Assembly (NCBI RefSeq): GCF_004765815.2
Contig: NZ_SBIS02000008.1
Coordinates: forward strand, 310,001-374,000
Reading direction: 5' to 3'
DNA length: 64,000 bases
Source: Halorussus salinus
Lineage (GTDB): Archaea > Halobacteriota > Halobacteria > Halobacteriales > Haladaptataceae
The notes under the pieces were generated by a model that did no database searches, was not told the DNA's origin, and was given only the letters and a program-made list of their open reading frames with translations. A program made the translations under genes and the position numbers. Shown here in pieces: positions 9,935 through 18,688 of the stretch. Positions within the stretch are counted from its first letter, which is position 1. Every line of letters begins with the position of its first letter.

Positions 9935-10436
9935 GTAAAATTCATCCGTTTCGGTGTGAAATAATTCTCCGCGAACGAGAGGAAACCGCCGACAGCAAAA
10001 AGTTAATTTTTCTATAATTCTACTCTTAATTTTATTTTGGCTAGCTATTGTAACTTTATTCGACGAGACGACTCTCTCGTCGTGTCGTCGTTCGAGAAGC
10101 GAAAAGTGTGAGCGCTAGCGATAGCGAGAGGACCGTTCGACCGGTTCGACCGACTCTACCGGACCGGCGGGTACGCACCGTCCGGTTTTGTAACGTCGCG
10201 GACCGAATCGAACGATTACCGCACCCCGTACTTCCGTCGCGGGCCGCCTTCCGGCCGGGAGGGGAACACTCGGCGATTCGTCACGTAACCGTCTTGGCGG
10301 TGGTGCGTGCCGACGAAAATAAGATAGCTAACCGTTTCACACGTTCCATTACTGGGCTGAATCCGAGTTAATTGGGTCCGAACCGATGCAAGCATCGCCT
10401 GCGTCTAATAGCGTCTAGGACGGAGTGTCGGGCGAG
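9935..10436. other. Intergenic region, AT-rich core, no gene seen
   Basis: The stretch holds the protease promoter (9958-9966) and an unusually AT-rich block at about 9997-10060 (TTAATTTTTCTATAATTC...). A GTG-started frame at 10108-10371 encodes an arginine/proline-rich, non-acidic product and is not accepted. Confidence 0.5.
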
Positions 10437-10604
10437 ATGAGTTCCGGCATAACCGACGACGACAGGGAACGCATCGCGTCATTTTGCGAGACCCCGTCGC
10501 ACGCTCGTTCGCCCGACGACCTGACCCCGCAACACGACGACCAACCGACCGAGGAGTCCCCGAAGTCGCTGTTCAGTACGGTCTGGCACCGGTTACGGGG
10601 GTGA
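10437..10604 (+). CDS. Small acidic hypothetical protein (55 aa)
   Basis: ATG at 10437 to TGA at 10604 encodes MSSGITDDDRERIASFCETP... ending STVWHRLRG. The codon use is strongly host-like (GAC, CCG, GAG) and the product is hydrophilic and acidic, with a short amphipathic C-terminus. A purine-rich GGGCGAG precedes the start. It is too short for routine calling. I know no function; the evidence is composition only. Confidence 0.5.
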   Translation: MSSGITDDDRERIASFCETPSHARSPDDLTPQHDDQPTEESPKSLFSTVWHRLRG

Positions 10605-10978
10605 CTGCGGGACCGCGGGTCTCGTCGCCCGTGATGCGGGCGCGACGCGAATGACACCTATTTTTACGTGTGGGACGCAACATCGCGCCACGAGGAGTGT
10701 AGTATGGGTTGGATTAACTGGTCGTCGGCTGAAACGATGCGGGAACGGGCGACCGAAGCGCGGTCGCAGTGGCGCAGGTCGCCGCGAGCGAGCGAGCGAC
10801 GGGGGCAATCCGGCGTGCGGAGTGGGGAAACTTATTTCTATCACAATCGACGAGCAAGCAGACGAATACGAACGGAGGTCGGACCGAGCCGCCGACTCGT
10901 CGCTCCCGGCGTTCACCGCGAGTGCGAGGAGGACGACGGCGAGCGTAGGCAGCGTCCGGAAGGGGCCCGAGAACGAGC
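10605..10978. other. Intergenic leader region of the histidine kinase gene
   Basis: Two TATA-like elements are visible, TATTTTTACG near 10660 and AACTTATTTCTATC near 10830, the second about 140 bp before the kinase start. Frames here encode Arg-rich products and are not accepted. Confidence 0.4.
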
Positions 10979-12529
10979 ATGACCGAACAGTTACGCGAAG
11001 AAAAGCGGAAGATAGAGGAGTTGCACGAGGTCGCCTCCGAGATGGAGGCCTGTACCAGTAAAGACGAGGTCTATCGTCTCGGCGTGGACGCCGCGGAGGG
11101 AATTCTGGAGTTCGACATCTGTGGCATCGACATGGAGGAGAACGGCTACCTCGTCCCGAAGGCGAGTTCGTCGGAGATGCCCAACGACGGGTACGACGCG
11201 CTCGAAGCCGACAAGGGACTGGCCGGACGGACGTTCCAGAACGGCGAGTCGTTCCTGATTCAGGACGTGCGGACGATGGACGAGGCCGAACCGGTCCAAG
11301 AGCAGTACCGGTCCATCCTCAGCGTGCCCGTCGGCGACTACGGCGTGTTTCAGGCCGGGTCCCGCAAGGCGGAGGCGTTCGACGAGGACGACCTCGAACT
11401 CGCGGAACTCCTGATGAGCCACGTCACGGAGGTCATCTCGCGCATCGACTCCCAGTCCGCGCTCCGCGAGAGCGAGGAGAAGTACCGGACGCTCGTGGAG
11501 GGGAGCCACGACGCCATCTTCATCCACAGCGGCACGGAGTTCCAGTTCGTCAACGACCGCGTCTCGGAGATGACGGGCTACAGCGAGGAGGAACTCCTCG
11601 GGATGCCCGTCTGGAACGTCGTCCACGAAGAGGACCGCGACCGAGTGCAGAGTCTCATCGAGCGCCGCGAGCAGGAGGGCGAGACGCCCCACTACCAGTT
11701 GCGCATCCGGACGAAAGAAGGCGAGGTTCGCTACGTCGAGTTGAGCGTGCAGGCCATCTCCTACGACGGCGAGAAAGCCCACCTCGGGTCGGCCCGCGAC
11801 GTGACCGAGCGCCGCAAGCGCAAGCAGAAGGTAGAGCGCCAGAACGAGCGTCTCAAGGAGTTCGCCAGCGTCGTCAGCCACGACCTCCGCAACCCGCTGA
11901 ACGTCGCGCAGGGCCACCTCGAACTCGCCCGCGAAACCGGCGAACAGCGCCACTTCGAGAAGACCGGGTCGGCGCTCGGCCGGATGGAGTCGCTCATCGA
12001 GGACCTGCTCAAACTCGCCCGGCAGGGCCAAGACGTGAGCGAGACCGAATCCGTCGGCTTGGAGACGGTCGTCCGGCGCGCGTGGTCCACCGTCTCGACC
12101 GGCACCTCGACCCTCGACGTGGCCGACGACCTCGGCGAAGTCGAGGCCGACGACGGGCGACTCCAAGAACTGTTCGAGAATCTGTTCCGGAACGCAGTCG
12201 AACACGCTGGCGACGACGTGACCATCTCGGTCGGCAGGCTGTCGGACGGCGGGACGCGCTGTTCGGAACCCGAAATCGAGGAGTCGGAACCGGAGACCGA
12301 CGCCCCGCCCGTCGAGTTCGGCGAGACGGGCTTCTACGTCGCCGACGACGGGCCGGGCATCCCCGTCGGCGAGCGCGAGAAGGTCTTCGAACACGGGCAC
12401 ACGACCGCCGACGACGGGTCGGGGTTGGGCCTCTCCATCGTCAGTAGCATCGTGGACGCCCACGGGTGGACGGTTCGGGTCTGCGAGGGCGAGGCGGGCG
12501 GCGCGCGCTTCGAGATTTCCACCGTCTGA
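10979..12529 (+). CDS. GAF-PAS sensor histidine kinase
   Basis: The 516-residue protein has no membrane segment. A short coiled coil (residues 1-20) leads into a GAF domain (about 20-155, with KGLAGRTFQNGE and SVPVGDYGVF). A PAS domain follows (about 165-285: YRTLVEGSHDAIFIH, NDRVSEMTGYSEEELLG). The HisKA dimerisation helix carries the phosphoacceptor His in SVVSHDLRNPL. The HATPase part has NLFRNAVEHAG (N box), DDGPGIP (G1) and GSGLGLSIV (G2). It should autophosphorylate in response to a cytoplasmic signal sensed by GAF/PAS. No response regulator gene is adjacent, which is usual for haloarchaea. Confidence 0.93.
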   Translation: MTEQLREEKRKIEELHEVASEMEACTSKDEVYRLGVDAAEGILEFDICGIDMEENGYLVPKASSSEMPNDGYDALEADKGLAGRTFQNGESFLIQDVRTMDEAEPVQEQYRSILSVPVGDYGVFQAGSRKAEAFDEDDLELAELLMSHVTEVISRIDSQSALRESEEKYRTLVEGSHDAIFIHSGTEFQFVNDRVSEMTGYSEEELLGMPVWNVVHEEDRDRVQSLIERREQEGETPHYQLRIRTKEGEVRYVELSVQAISYDGEKAHLGSARDVTERRKRKQKVERQNERLKEFASVVSHDLRNPLNVAQGHLELARETGEQRHFEKTGSALGRMESLIEDLLKLARQGQDVSETESVGLETVVRRAWSTVSTGTSTLDVADDLGEVEADDGRLQELFENLFRNAVEHAGDDVTISVGRLSDGGTRCSEPEIEESEPETDAPPVEFGETGFYVADDGPGIPVGEREKVFEHGHTTADDGSGLGLSIVSSIVDAHGWTVRVCEGEAGGARFEISTV

Positions 12530-12565
12530 GTACCTGACACCGCGAGCGTCGCCGTTACCGCCCGA

Positions 12566-13597
12566 TTATCTGAACCCGCGAACGTCGCCGATGGCGAGCG
12601 GACTCGTCGGGAGGTTCTCGGGGGATTCCAAGTCGTTGTACTCGCTCGGAGCCACGTCGTTGGGCGACTCCGGGTAGAACAGCGACGCCAGCAGGTGGAG
12701 GTGGCGACGCCCCACGTCGAGTTCGAACTGGCCGCCGCCGTACATCCTGATGTCGTTCTCCTCGCAGAACTCGACGGTGTCGAGGAGAGACCGGACCGAC
12801 CCGAACCGCGAGGGCTTGATGTTCAGCCAGTCGGGGTCGATGGGCAGGTCGCGGACGCTCTCGACGCTCGTGACGGGATAGTCCCACGAGAGGCGGTGGC
12901 GAGCGTCCGCGAGCGCGTCGGCGGTCTCGTCGGTCCACGCCGAGTCTTCGAGAATTGCCTCCGGGAACGCCTCGGCGACCGTCCGGTAGAGGTCGGGGTC
13001 CGCGCTCCCGGCGACCTCCTCGTCCTCGTAGTGGGCTTTGAAATCAACCACGCGGACGCCCTCACCCGAGAGGTCCGCCAGCAGGTCGTCGGTCCACGAC
13101 TCGTCGGCGTCGAGTTTGAATTCGAGGCCGGGGACGCGCTCGTGCCACTCGCGGATGGGGTCGGCGCTCGGCGGGTCGCCGAGGACCGGACTGGCGACGA
13201 ACCGGACCGGCTCGTACTCGCGGTCCAGCAGTGCGCCCAAGTCGGTGTCGGCCTGCCGGAGCGCGAGGTCGAGCGCGGCGCTCTCGACCGCCCACCGGCG
13301 GTAGTGTCGGTAGTGGTCGTCCACTGCGTCGGCGGACTGGTCGGGGAAGAGGTCCAACTCCGCTACCTCGTCGGCGAACGAGTCGAGGGTGTACTCGCCC
13401 GCGAGGTCGAACTCGTCGGGGATGGGGTGTAACTCGGCGTCGTAGGTCACGTCCTCGCCCCGGCCCTCCTCGCCGTCGCCGGACAGCGAGACCACGGTGG
13501 TCGCGCGGGTGAACTTGGTCGTCTCGCGCTCGCGGCGCTCGTACTCCACGGCTTCGACTGTCAGCGGGAGGTCGGCGACCTCCTCGTAGAGACTCAT
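12566..13597 (-). CDS. Enolase-superfamily protein
   Basis: The 343-residue protein follows the layout of the muconate-lactonising/mandelate racemase branch of the enolase superfamily. A capping domain (1-110) precedes the barrel. LEFKLDADESW holds the Lys strand. VVDFKAHYEDE, AILEDSAWTD and HRLSWDYPVTS supply the Asp/Glu/Asp metal-ligand positions. LNIKPSRFGSV supplies a second Lys, and MYGGGQFELDVGRRHLHLLA the closing strand. The superfamily abstracts a proton alpha to a carboxylate. The substrate cannot be told from sequence; dipeptide epimerase, sugar-acid dehydratase or succinylbenzoate synthase-like roles are all possible. The gene is monocistronic with no pathway neighbours. Confidence 0.75.
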   Translation of the reverse strand: MSLYEEVADLPLTVEAVEYERRERETTKFTRATTVVSLSGDGEEGRGEDVTYDAELHPIPDEFDLAGEYTLDSFADEVAELDLFPDQSADAVDDHYRHYRRWAVESAALDLALRQADTDLGALLDREYEPVRFVASPVLGDPPSADPIREWHERVPGLEFKLDADESWTDDLLADLSGEGVRVVDFKAHYEDEEVAGSADPDLYRTVAEAFPEAILEDSAWTDETADALADARHRLSWDYPVTSVESVRDLPIDPDWLNIKPSRFGSVRSLLDTVEFCEENDIRMYGGGQFELDVGRRHLHLLASLFYPESPNDVAPSEYNDLESPENLPTSPLAIGDVRGFR

Positions 13598-13695
13598 ACC
13601 CCAATACTCGGACGCTGGCGGGATAGTCGTTGGCCTCGCAGTGAGTCGGACTGCGAATGCGGTCGATTCCCGTGTTCGAGTCCGAGGCTAGCTCG

Positions 13696-13741
13696 TTTCG
13701 GGCGTCCGCGTTCGGCTCTCATGAACCGACGACGCCCGAAA
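13696..13741. terminator. 11-bp stem hairpin downstream of the universal stress gene
   Basis: TTTCGGGCGTC (13696-13706) and GACGCCCGAAA (13731-13741) are perfect complements around a 24-nt loop that itself can pair TCGG with CCGA. On the minus strand, a T-run enters the stem about 25 bp after the stop at 13773. It is a plausible transcription end or mRNA-stabilising hairpin. Confidence 0.5.
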
Positions 13742-13772
13742 AATCCGAAACCGAACGACCGCTACCCGGACG

Positions 13773-14219
13773 CTACTCCGTCACGACCGTCACCGGGCCG
13801 TCGAAGTTCAGGATGATGGACTGGGTGAGGTCGCCGAACAGCGCCTTTCCGGCGGGCGAGCGCTTGTCGCCCGCGATGAAGAGGTGGTCACAGTTCCGGT
13901 CGGCCGCCGTGTCGAGAATTTGGCGCTGTTCGTCGCCGAGCGCGCCGACCGCCTCCCACTCGACGGCGACATCCTCCAGCGCCTCGCGGCCCACGTCGGC
14001 CGCGAAGTTCTCGGCCCCGTTGCGGGCCTGCTCGGCGGAGTAGCCGACCGACTGGCTCGGAATCGACTCCATCGTCTGGCGAGTCTTCTCGTATTCCTCG
14101 TCGGTCGTGACGTGGAGGAGGACGAGTTCGGCGTCCACGGCGGCGGCGAGTTCCCCGGCCTCGTGGACCAACGCTTTGGTTGACTCCTCGGCATCGACGA
14201 CTGCGAGCGCGCGTTCCAT
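13773..14219 (-). CDS. Universal stress protein (UspA family)
   Basis: From the ATG at 14219 the product is 148 residues, the usual UspA length. MERALAVVDAEESTKALVHE is the first strand and helix, ELVLLHVT the second strand, and GDKRSPAGKALFGDLTQSI is the ATP-binding G-2xG-9xG(S/T) region in slightly modified form, followed by GPVTVVTE. The long upstream extension of the frame is rejected: a TATA element (14245-14252) sits 29 bp before 14219. USP proteins bind nucleotides and respond to stress; the precise role is unknown. It is divergent from the PhoD gene. Confidence 0.9.
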   Translation of the reverse strand: MERALAVVDAEESTKALVHEAGELAAAVDAELVLLHVTTDEEYEKTRQTMESIPSQSVGYSAEQARNGAENFAADVGREALEDVAVEWEAVGALGDEQRQILDTAADRNCDHLFIAGDKRSPAGKALFGDLTQSIILNFDGPVTVVTE

Positions 14220-14244
14220 ATAAGGGCCATGAAGTGACCGGTAC

Positions 14245-14252
14245 ATAAATAA
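14245..14252 (-). promoter_or_regulatory. TATA box of the universal stress gene
   Basis: On the minus strand TTATTTAT is centred about 29 bp before the ATG at 14219, matching leaderless initiation. It lies in a short divergent promoter region shared with the phosphatase gene. Confidence 0.6.
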
Positions 14253-14315
14253 TACGATTAGGTGGTAATAATTAGCACGACGGGGACGCACGGAGCGAGC
14301 GCCGCCCGCAGTTAT

Positions 14316-16109
14316 ATGACGGTCGATAGCGTCAGAGCCTCCGTGCCAGAACGACAGTCGACGCGCCGAGGAGTTCTGAAAGCGGCGGGCGCGACCACGC
14401 TCGGGTCCGCACTGTCGGCGCTCGCCGCGGCGGACGCCACCGCGCCGCGACTCGTTCCCGAACCGCACGACGAGAGCGACGAGAATGCCGAGACGTTCGA
14501 CGTTCGACAGGAGGCGGCCGAGGAGGTCTTTCCCCACTCGGTCGCCAGCGGCGGTCCGACGCCGAACGGGGTTCTCCTCTGGACGCGAATCGCGCGCGAC
14601 GCCTTCTCCGAGGGGACGAAACTGGGCGTCGAAGTCGCCGAAGACGAGCAGTTCGGGAACACGGTCTACCGCGGGACGGTTCCGGCCGAGCAGGTCGGTC
14701 CGAAGCGCGACTACACCGCGACGGTGGACGTAGACGGGGAGTTGAACCCCGACAGTGAGTATTTTTACCGGTTCGTCTACGACGGCGCGGCCAGTCGGGT
14801 CGGTCGGTGTCGGACGCTCCCGAAACCCGGCGCGAGTCCCGACTCGCTCAGTCTCGCGGTCGCCTCGTGCAACCACTACCTACAGGGCTACTTCGGCGCG
14901 TTCGCGCACGTCGCCGACGAGGACGTGGACTTCCTCGTCCACCTCGGGGACCTCATCTACGAGATGGGTGGCGACGGTATCGGCGACCGGTCGCTCGACC
15001 TCCCGACCGGCCACGAGAAGGCCCACGGGCTGGTGGACTTTCGATACCTCTACCGGCAGTATCGGAGCGACGAGTTCCTCCGGCGTGCGCTTCGGAACCA
15101 CACGCTGATTCACACGTGGGACGACCACGAGATAGTCGGCGACCGGTGGTGGGACTACGACGCCGACGCGCCGAAGACGGAGAAACACCCCCGCGGCGAC
15201 GACCCGGAGTTCATGCGCCAGTTGTACGTGGACGGGATTCGGGCCTACACCGAGTACGTCCCGGTGAGAGCGCGATACGACCCTTCGGGCGAGGAGCTAG
15301 CGCCCGACGCCATCCGGGAGAACTTCCGGCTCTACCGGTCGTTGCAGTTCGGCGACCTCGCGGACCTGTTCGTGACCGACGAGCGGCTCTACCGGTCGGA
15401 GCCGCCGGGGACCGACGACGAGACGGTCGCGGTCCCGGTCGAGGCCGCCGTCGAGAACTCCGGGCGGACGATGCTCGGGGACGACCAGCGGTCGTGGCTC
15501 ACGTCGGGGATGGCCGACTCGGACGCCCGGTGGAAGCTCTGGGCCAACGAGGTGTTGGCGGCCTCGTTCCGGTTCCTCGAAGACGGCCGGATAACGGTCA
15601 ACGCCGACGCGTGGGACGGCTACGCGACCGAGCGCGAGCGGGTCCTCTCGCAACTCGCCGAGGCCGACGTGTCAAACGTCGTCGCGCTGACCGGCGACAT
15701 GCACAGCTACCTCGCCAGCTATCTCGCGACCGACTTCGAGTTGACCGCGGGAGGCGACGGTGGCGGCGGTGAGGAAAGCGGTGGCGACGACGGGAGCGAG
15801 CGCGTCGGCGTCGAGTTCATGGCTCCCGCGATAAGTAGCGACAACCTCGTCGCGTCGGGGCAGTTGCCCGAGTCGGGGACCGACGTGCTGGTCGCCGCGC
15901 TCCGCGCGGAGAACCCCCACGTCCAGTGGTTCGACAGCAGTCACTGGGGGTACGCGGTCGTGGACGTGACCCGCGACGAGTTGGTCTACTCGGCCTACGC
16001 CGTGGACCGCACCGTGGACGCCGCCGACGCGCCGAAGGAACTCCTCCGGCGCTACCGGGTGCCCGCGGGGTCGGTCGAGATGGAGCGGACCGACGGAAGC
16101 GAGGACTGA
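14316..16109 (+). CDS. phoD: PhoD-like alkaline phosphatase, Tat-exported
   Basis: The ATG at 14316 gives 597 residues. QSTRRGVLKAAGATTLGSAL is the twin-arginine signal. The PhoD N-terminal domain (HSVASGGPTPNGVLLWTRIA) follows, and then the metallophosphatase core: LAVASCNHYLQGYFGAF, LVHLGDLIYEMG, HTWDDHEIVGDRWWD and VALTGDMHSYLAS give the expected Asp, Asn/His and His metal ligands. PhoD enzymes are Ca/Fe-dependent phosphodiesterase/monoesterases that release phosphate outside the cell. An upstream start at 14262 is unlikely because the TATA-like AATAATTAG (14266-14274) lies in it. A Gly/Glu-rich insert at about 486-500 is a halophile-type surface loop. Confidence 0.9.
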   Translation: MTVDSVRASVPERQSTRRGVLKAAGATTLGSALSALAAADATAPRLVPEPHDESDENAETFDVRQEAAEEVFPHSVASGGPTPNGVLLWTRIARDAFSEGTKLGVEVAEDEQFGNTVYRGTVPAEQVGPKRDYTATVDVDGELNPDSEYFYRFVYDGAASRVGRCRTLPKPGASPDSLSLAVASCNHYLQGYFGAFAHVADEDVDFLVHLGDLIYEMGGDGIGDRSLDLPTGHEKAHGLVDFRYLYRQYRSDEFLRRALRNHTLIHTWDDHEIVGDRWWDYDADAPKTEKHPRGDDPEFMRQLYVDGIRAYTEYVPVRARYDPSGEELAPDAIRENFRLYRSLQFGDLADLFVTDERLYRSEPPGTDDETVAVPVEAAVENSGRTMLGDDQRSWLTSGMADSDARWKLWANEVLAASFRFLEDGRITVNADAWDGYATERERVLSQLAEADVSNVVALTGDMHSYLASYLATDFELTAGGDGGGGEESGGDDGSERVGVEFMAPAISSDNLVASGQLPESGTDVLVAALRAENPHVQWFDSSHWGYAVVDVTRDELVYSAYAVDRTVDAADAPKELLRRYRVPAGSVEMERTDGSED

Positions 16110-16118
16110 GTCGGCCCG

Positions 16119-16203
16119 CAACCGAACCGGGTCAGCGCGTGGCCGAACCGGGTCAGCGCGTGGCCGAACCGGGTCAGCGCGCGGCCGAACCGAGTCGGCA
16201 CGC
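16119..16203. repeat. Four tandem copies of a 21-bp unit
   Basis: The unit GGCCGAACCGGGTCAGCGCG(T/C) occurs at about 16120-16140, 16141-16161 and 16162-16182, and in diverged form at 16183-16203. It lies between the PhoD stop and the CHAT protease promoter. It could be a regulatory binding-site array or a simple slippage repeat. Confidence 0.85.
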
Positions 16204-16300
16204 GACCGGCGACCGTTCCGCGCGAAACCGACGTGCAACGGGACCGAGGATTTTTAGGGTTTCACTGAGACGAAACGTACAGTTCCGGAGGCCGCAACCA

Positions 16301-18688
16301 ATGTCCACGCAACCGACGTTCAGTCCCCTGTCCGACGCGACCGGCCTCGACATCGTAGACCCCATCGAGACGCGTCACTTCTCGCTGCTGACCGACTCGC
16401 CGGTGACGCCGACCGCGGCCGACACCGACCGGTTCGCGTTTCCGGTCGCGACCGCGTGCCGGATTACGACCGGTCGCTTCGCGTTTCCCTACATGGTCCC
16501 GATGGAGGTCAGGACGCCCGAGGGCGACCATCTGGCGTCCATCGACCTGCCGACGACCCGCGAGTTTTCCGACGACGAGTACCTGCTGGAACTCCACTCG
16601 CCCATCAAGGTCTACTTGCGAGCGACCGGTGGGATGACCATCGACGCGAGCGACGACGCCGTGGCCGTCGAGTTCGACGGCGAGGTCTCGGTCGCGGTCG
16701 GCGCGCGGTCGTACCACAGTTCCCCGGCGGCGACGATTACGGTCCCCGACGACCCCGAGGCCGTGATGGCGGCGGTGTCGGCGTTCCCGTCGGCGCTGAA
16801 GACGACCAGCCCCGAGCGCGCGTGGCCGACCCTGCGCGGGCATCCTCCTCGGGTCGAGCGCGGCGAGGAGTTGTCGATTCCGGACGCGCTGGAGACCCCC
16901 GACACCGGCATCGAAATTGCGGTGCCGCCGGAGTACGGCCACGTCTACACCGTCGCGCCGCTGGCCTACTACCTCGGCGCGGAGGTGGTGCCCGGCGAGA
17001 CCGCGCGCCTCACGGCCGACTCGGGCGTGAACCGGTTCTTGGGCGAGGACGTGGCCGCCGTCGGCGAGGAGGTCGAGGCGATTCTCAAGCGCGTGTTCCT
17101 GCTGGACTGCGTGACCCGAACCGAGGGGCTGTACCCCGACGAACTCCACGAGCGGGAACTCCTCGAATCGGTCGGCGAGTTCGACTTCGAGGCGCTGTAC
17201 GAGGCGTCGCCCGCCGACCGACTCGCGGCGTACCTCGCGGTGGACGACGACGCCTTCGCGGCCATCGAGTCGCCGTGGCACCGCGTCACGCACGTCGAGG
17301 CTGACCCCGGTCCCGACGCGGCGGAACTCCTGCCGTACGTCGTCAACGACCTCTCGCTGGTCCGGGTCAAGCCCGGCCGCGACGAGGCGTGGTCGCCGAG
17401 CGAGTCCCAGCAGGAGACCAACGAGGCGCTGAACGCGTTCGTCAGGTCGCCCGGCGGCGCGGACGACCGCTCGACCGCGGGCGAGTCCGAGACTCCGACG
17501 ACGGGCGAGTCGAAGGCTCCGGCGGCGGACGAGTCCCGACCTCCGACCGCGGCCGCGGGCGAGGAGCGCGAGGACTTCCTCCGGTCGGCGAGTCTGCGAC
17601 GTTCGACGCGCCGGAGCCAGTTCGACGAGTTGGAGGACCCCGACGCCGGAGACGGCGAGGAGAGCGGCGGTGACGGAGCGGAGAGCGACGGCGACGGGCC
17701 GGAGAACGCCAGTGGCGAGTCGGGGAACGACGCGGACGCCGCGGCCGACCCCGAGGAGGCCCGCGGCGTGCCCGGCGAGGGCGGCTACATGCCCCTGCCC
17801 GAGACCGACGCGCTCGAACAGGCGTGGATCGGCGACCGGACGCCGGTGGAGGGGACGAAGCTCCTCAAACCGGCCTTCGAACACGAGTCGGCCGCGTCGG
17901 AGGACGGCACGGTCGAGATTACGGTCGCCTGCAACGACGAGCAGATGCGGAGCGAGTGGGACTCGGCGGCCGAAATCTACGCCGACCGCGACGACCTGCG
18001 GGCCAGCGTCACCTGCGAGTTCGGCGTGACCACCGAGCGCCTGCGCGACCTGCTGGCCGAGGAGACCGACATGTTCCACTTCGTCGGCCACATCGACGGA
18101 CTGGGCTTCCAGTGTTCGGACGGCGTCTTGGACGCCGCCGCAATCGAGGAGACCGGTGCGACCACGGTTCTCCTCAACGGCTGTCGCTCCCACGACCAAG
18201 GCGTCGCGCTGGTCGAGGCGGGCGCGAGCGCGGCGGTCGTGAGCCTCGGGGACCTCTGGAACGAGGGAGCCGTGGAGGTCGGCGAGACGCTGGCGGGGCT
18301 ATTCCGCCACGGGTTCAGTATCGGCCACGCGATGACCATCGTCCGCGAACACACCTCGCTCGGGAAGGAGTACGTTGTCGTTGGCAGTCCTAGCGTAACG
18401 CTCTGCCAATCTGAAAACGGGATTCCATTCATGTACCATATTTTTCATGAAGGAGAGGAATCTGAGTCGTTCGAGGTCCAGATGTATTCATACCCCATGT
18501 GGGGGTTCAGTATCGGGGGAACTATCGTGAGCTATCTTCCACAAATCGAGAGACATCATGTAGCCATCGGTGAATGTGGAAAAGGAGAGACGACGATGGA
18601 CCAATTCAAAGAAATTCTCGAATCCTATCCTGAGCCGTTACTCGTCAATGGAGAATTAACTTGGTCGGACGTGTGGGCTGGTATTTAA
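16301..18688 (+). CDS. CHAT-domain (caspase-like) protease
   Basis: The ATG at 16301 gives 795 residues. Residues 1-380 are an uncharacterised N-terminal region (strand-rich, then helical). Residues 390-500 are an acidic Ser/Gly/Asp-rich linker. Residues about 510-720 form the CHAT domain, with the catalytic His in FHFVGHIDG (His597) and Cys in LLNGCRSHDQG (Cys628), then VVSLGDLWNEGAV and VVGSPSVTLC. CHAT proteases belong to the caspase/gingipain clan; bacterial members act in defence and programmed cell death. The last ~105 codons (from about 18372) switch to AT-rich codons unlike the rest. GGATTTTTAGGG (about 16250-16261) is a likely promoter element. The stop overlaps the stop of the convergent peptide gene. 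Confidence 0.88.
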   Translation: MSTQPTFSPLSDATGLDIVDPIETRHFSLLTDSPVTPTAADTDRFAFPVATACRITTGRFAFPYMVPMEVRTPEGDHLASIDLPTTREFSDDEYLLELHSPIKVYLRATGGMTIDASDDAVAVEFDGEVSVAVGARSYHSSPAATITVPDDPEAVMAAVSAFPSALKTTSPERAWPTLRGHPPRVERGEELSIPDALETPDTGIEIAVPPEYGHVYTVAPLAYYLGAEVVPGETARLTADSGVNRFLGEDVAAVGEEVEAILKRVFLLDCVTRTEGLYPDELHERELLESVGEFDFEALYEASPADRLAAYLAVDDDAFAAIESPWHRVTHVEADPGPDAAELLPYVVNDLSLVRVKPGRDEAWSPSESQQETNEALNAFVRSPGGADDRSTAGESETPTTGESKAPAADESRPPTAAAGEEREDFLRSASLRRSTRRSQFDELEDPDAGDGEESGGDGAESDGDGPENASGESGNDADAAADPEEARGVPGEGGYMPLPETDALEQAWIGDRTPVEGTKLLKPAFEHESAASEDGTVEITVACNDEQMRSEWDSAAEIYADRDDLRASVTCEFGVTTERLRDLLAEETDMFHFVGHIDGLGFQCSDGVLDAAAIEETGATTVLLNGCRSHDQGVALVEAGASAAVVSLGDLWNEGAVEVGETLAGLFRHGFSIGHAMTIVREHTSLGKEYVVVGSPSVTLCQSENGIPFMYHIFHEGEESESFEVQMYSYPMWGFSIGGTIVSYLPQIERHHVAIGECGKGETTMDQFKEILESYPEPLLVNGELTWSDVWAGI

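Noticed and set aside
10108-10371. 87-codon frame starting GTG
   Set aside because: Product is Arg/Pro/Val-rich, not acidic, with no domain pattern and no ribosome-binding or promoter support.
10668-10982. Plus-strand frame ahead of the histidine kinase (MGWINWSSAETM...)
   Set aside because: A TATA-like element precedes it, but the product is Arg-rich and overlaps the kinase start; better read as leader DNA.
13660-13690. tRNA T-loop-like GTTCGAGTCC
   Set aside because: The flanking bases do not form a T stem, and no anticodon or acceptor stem can be drawn.
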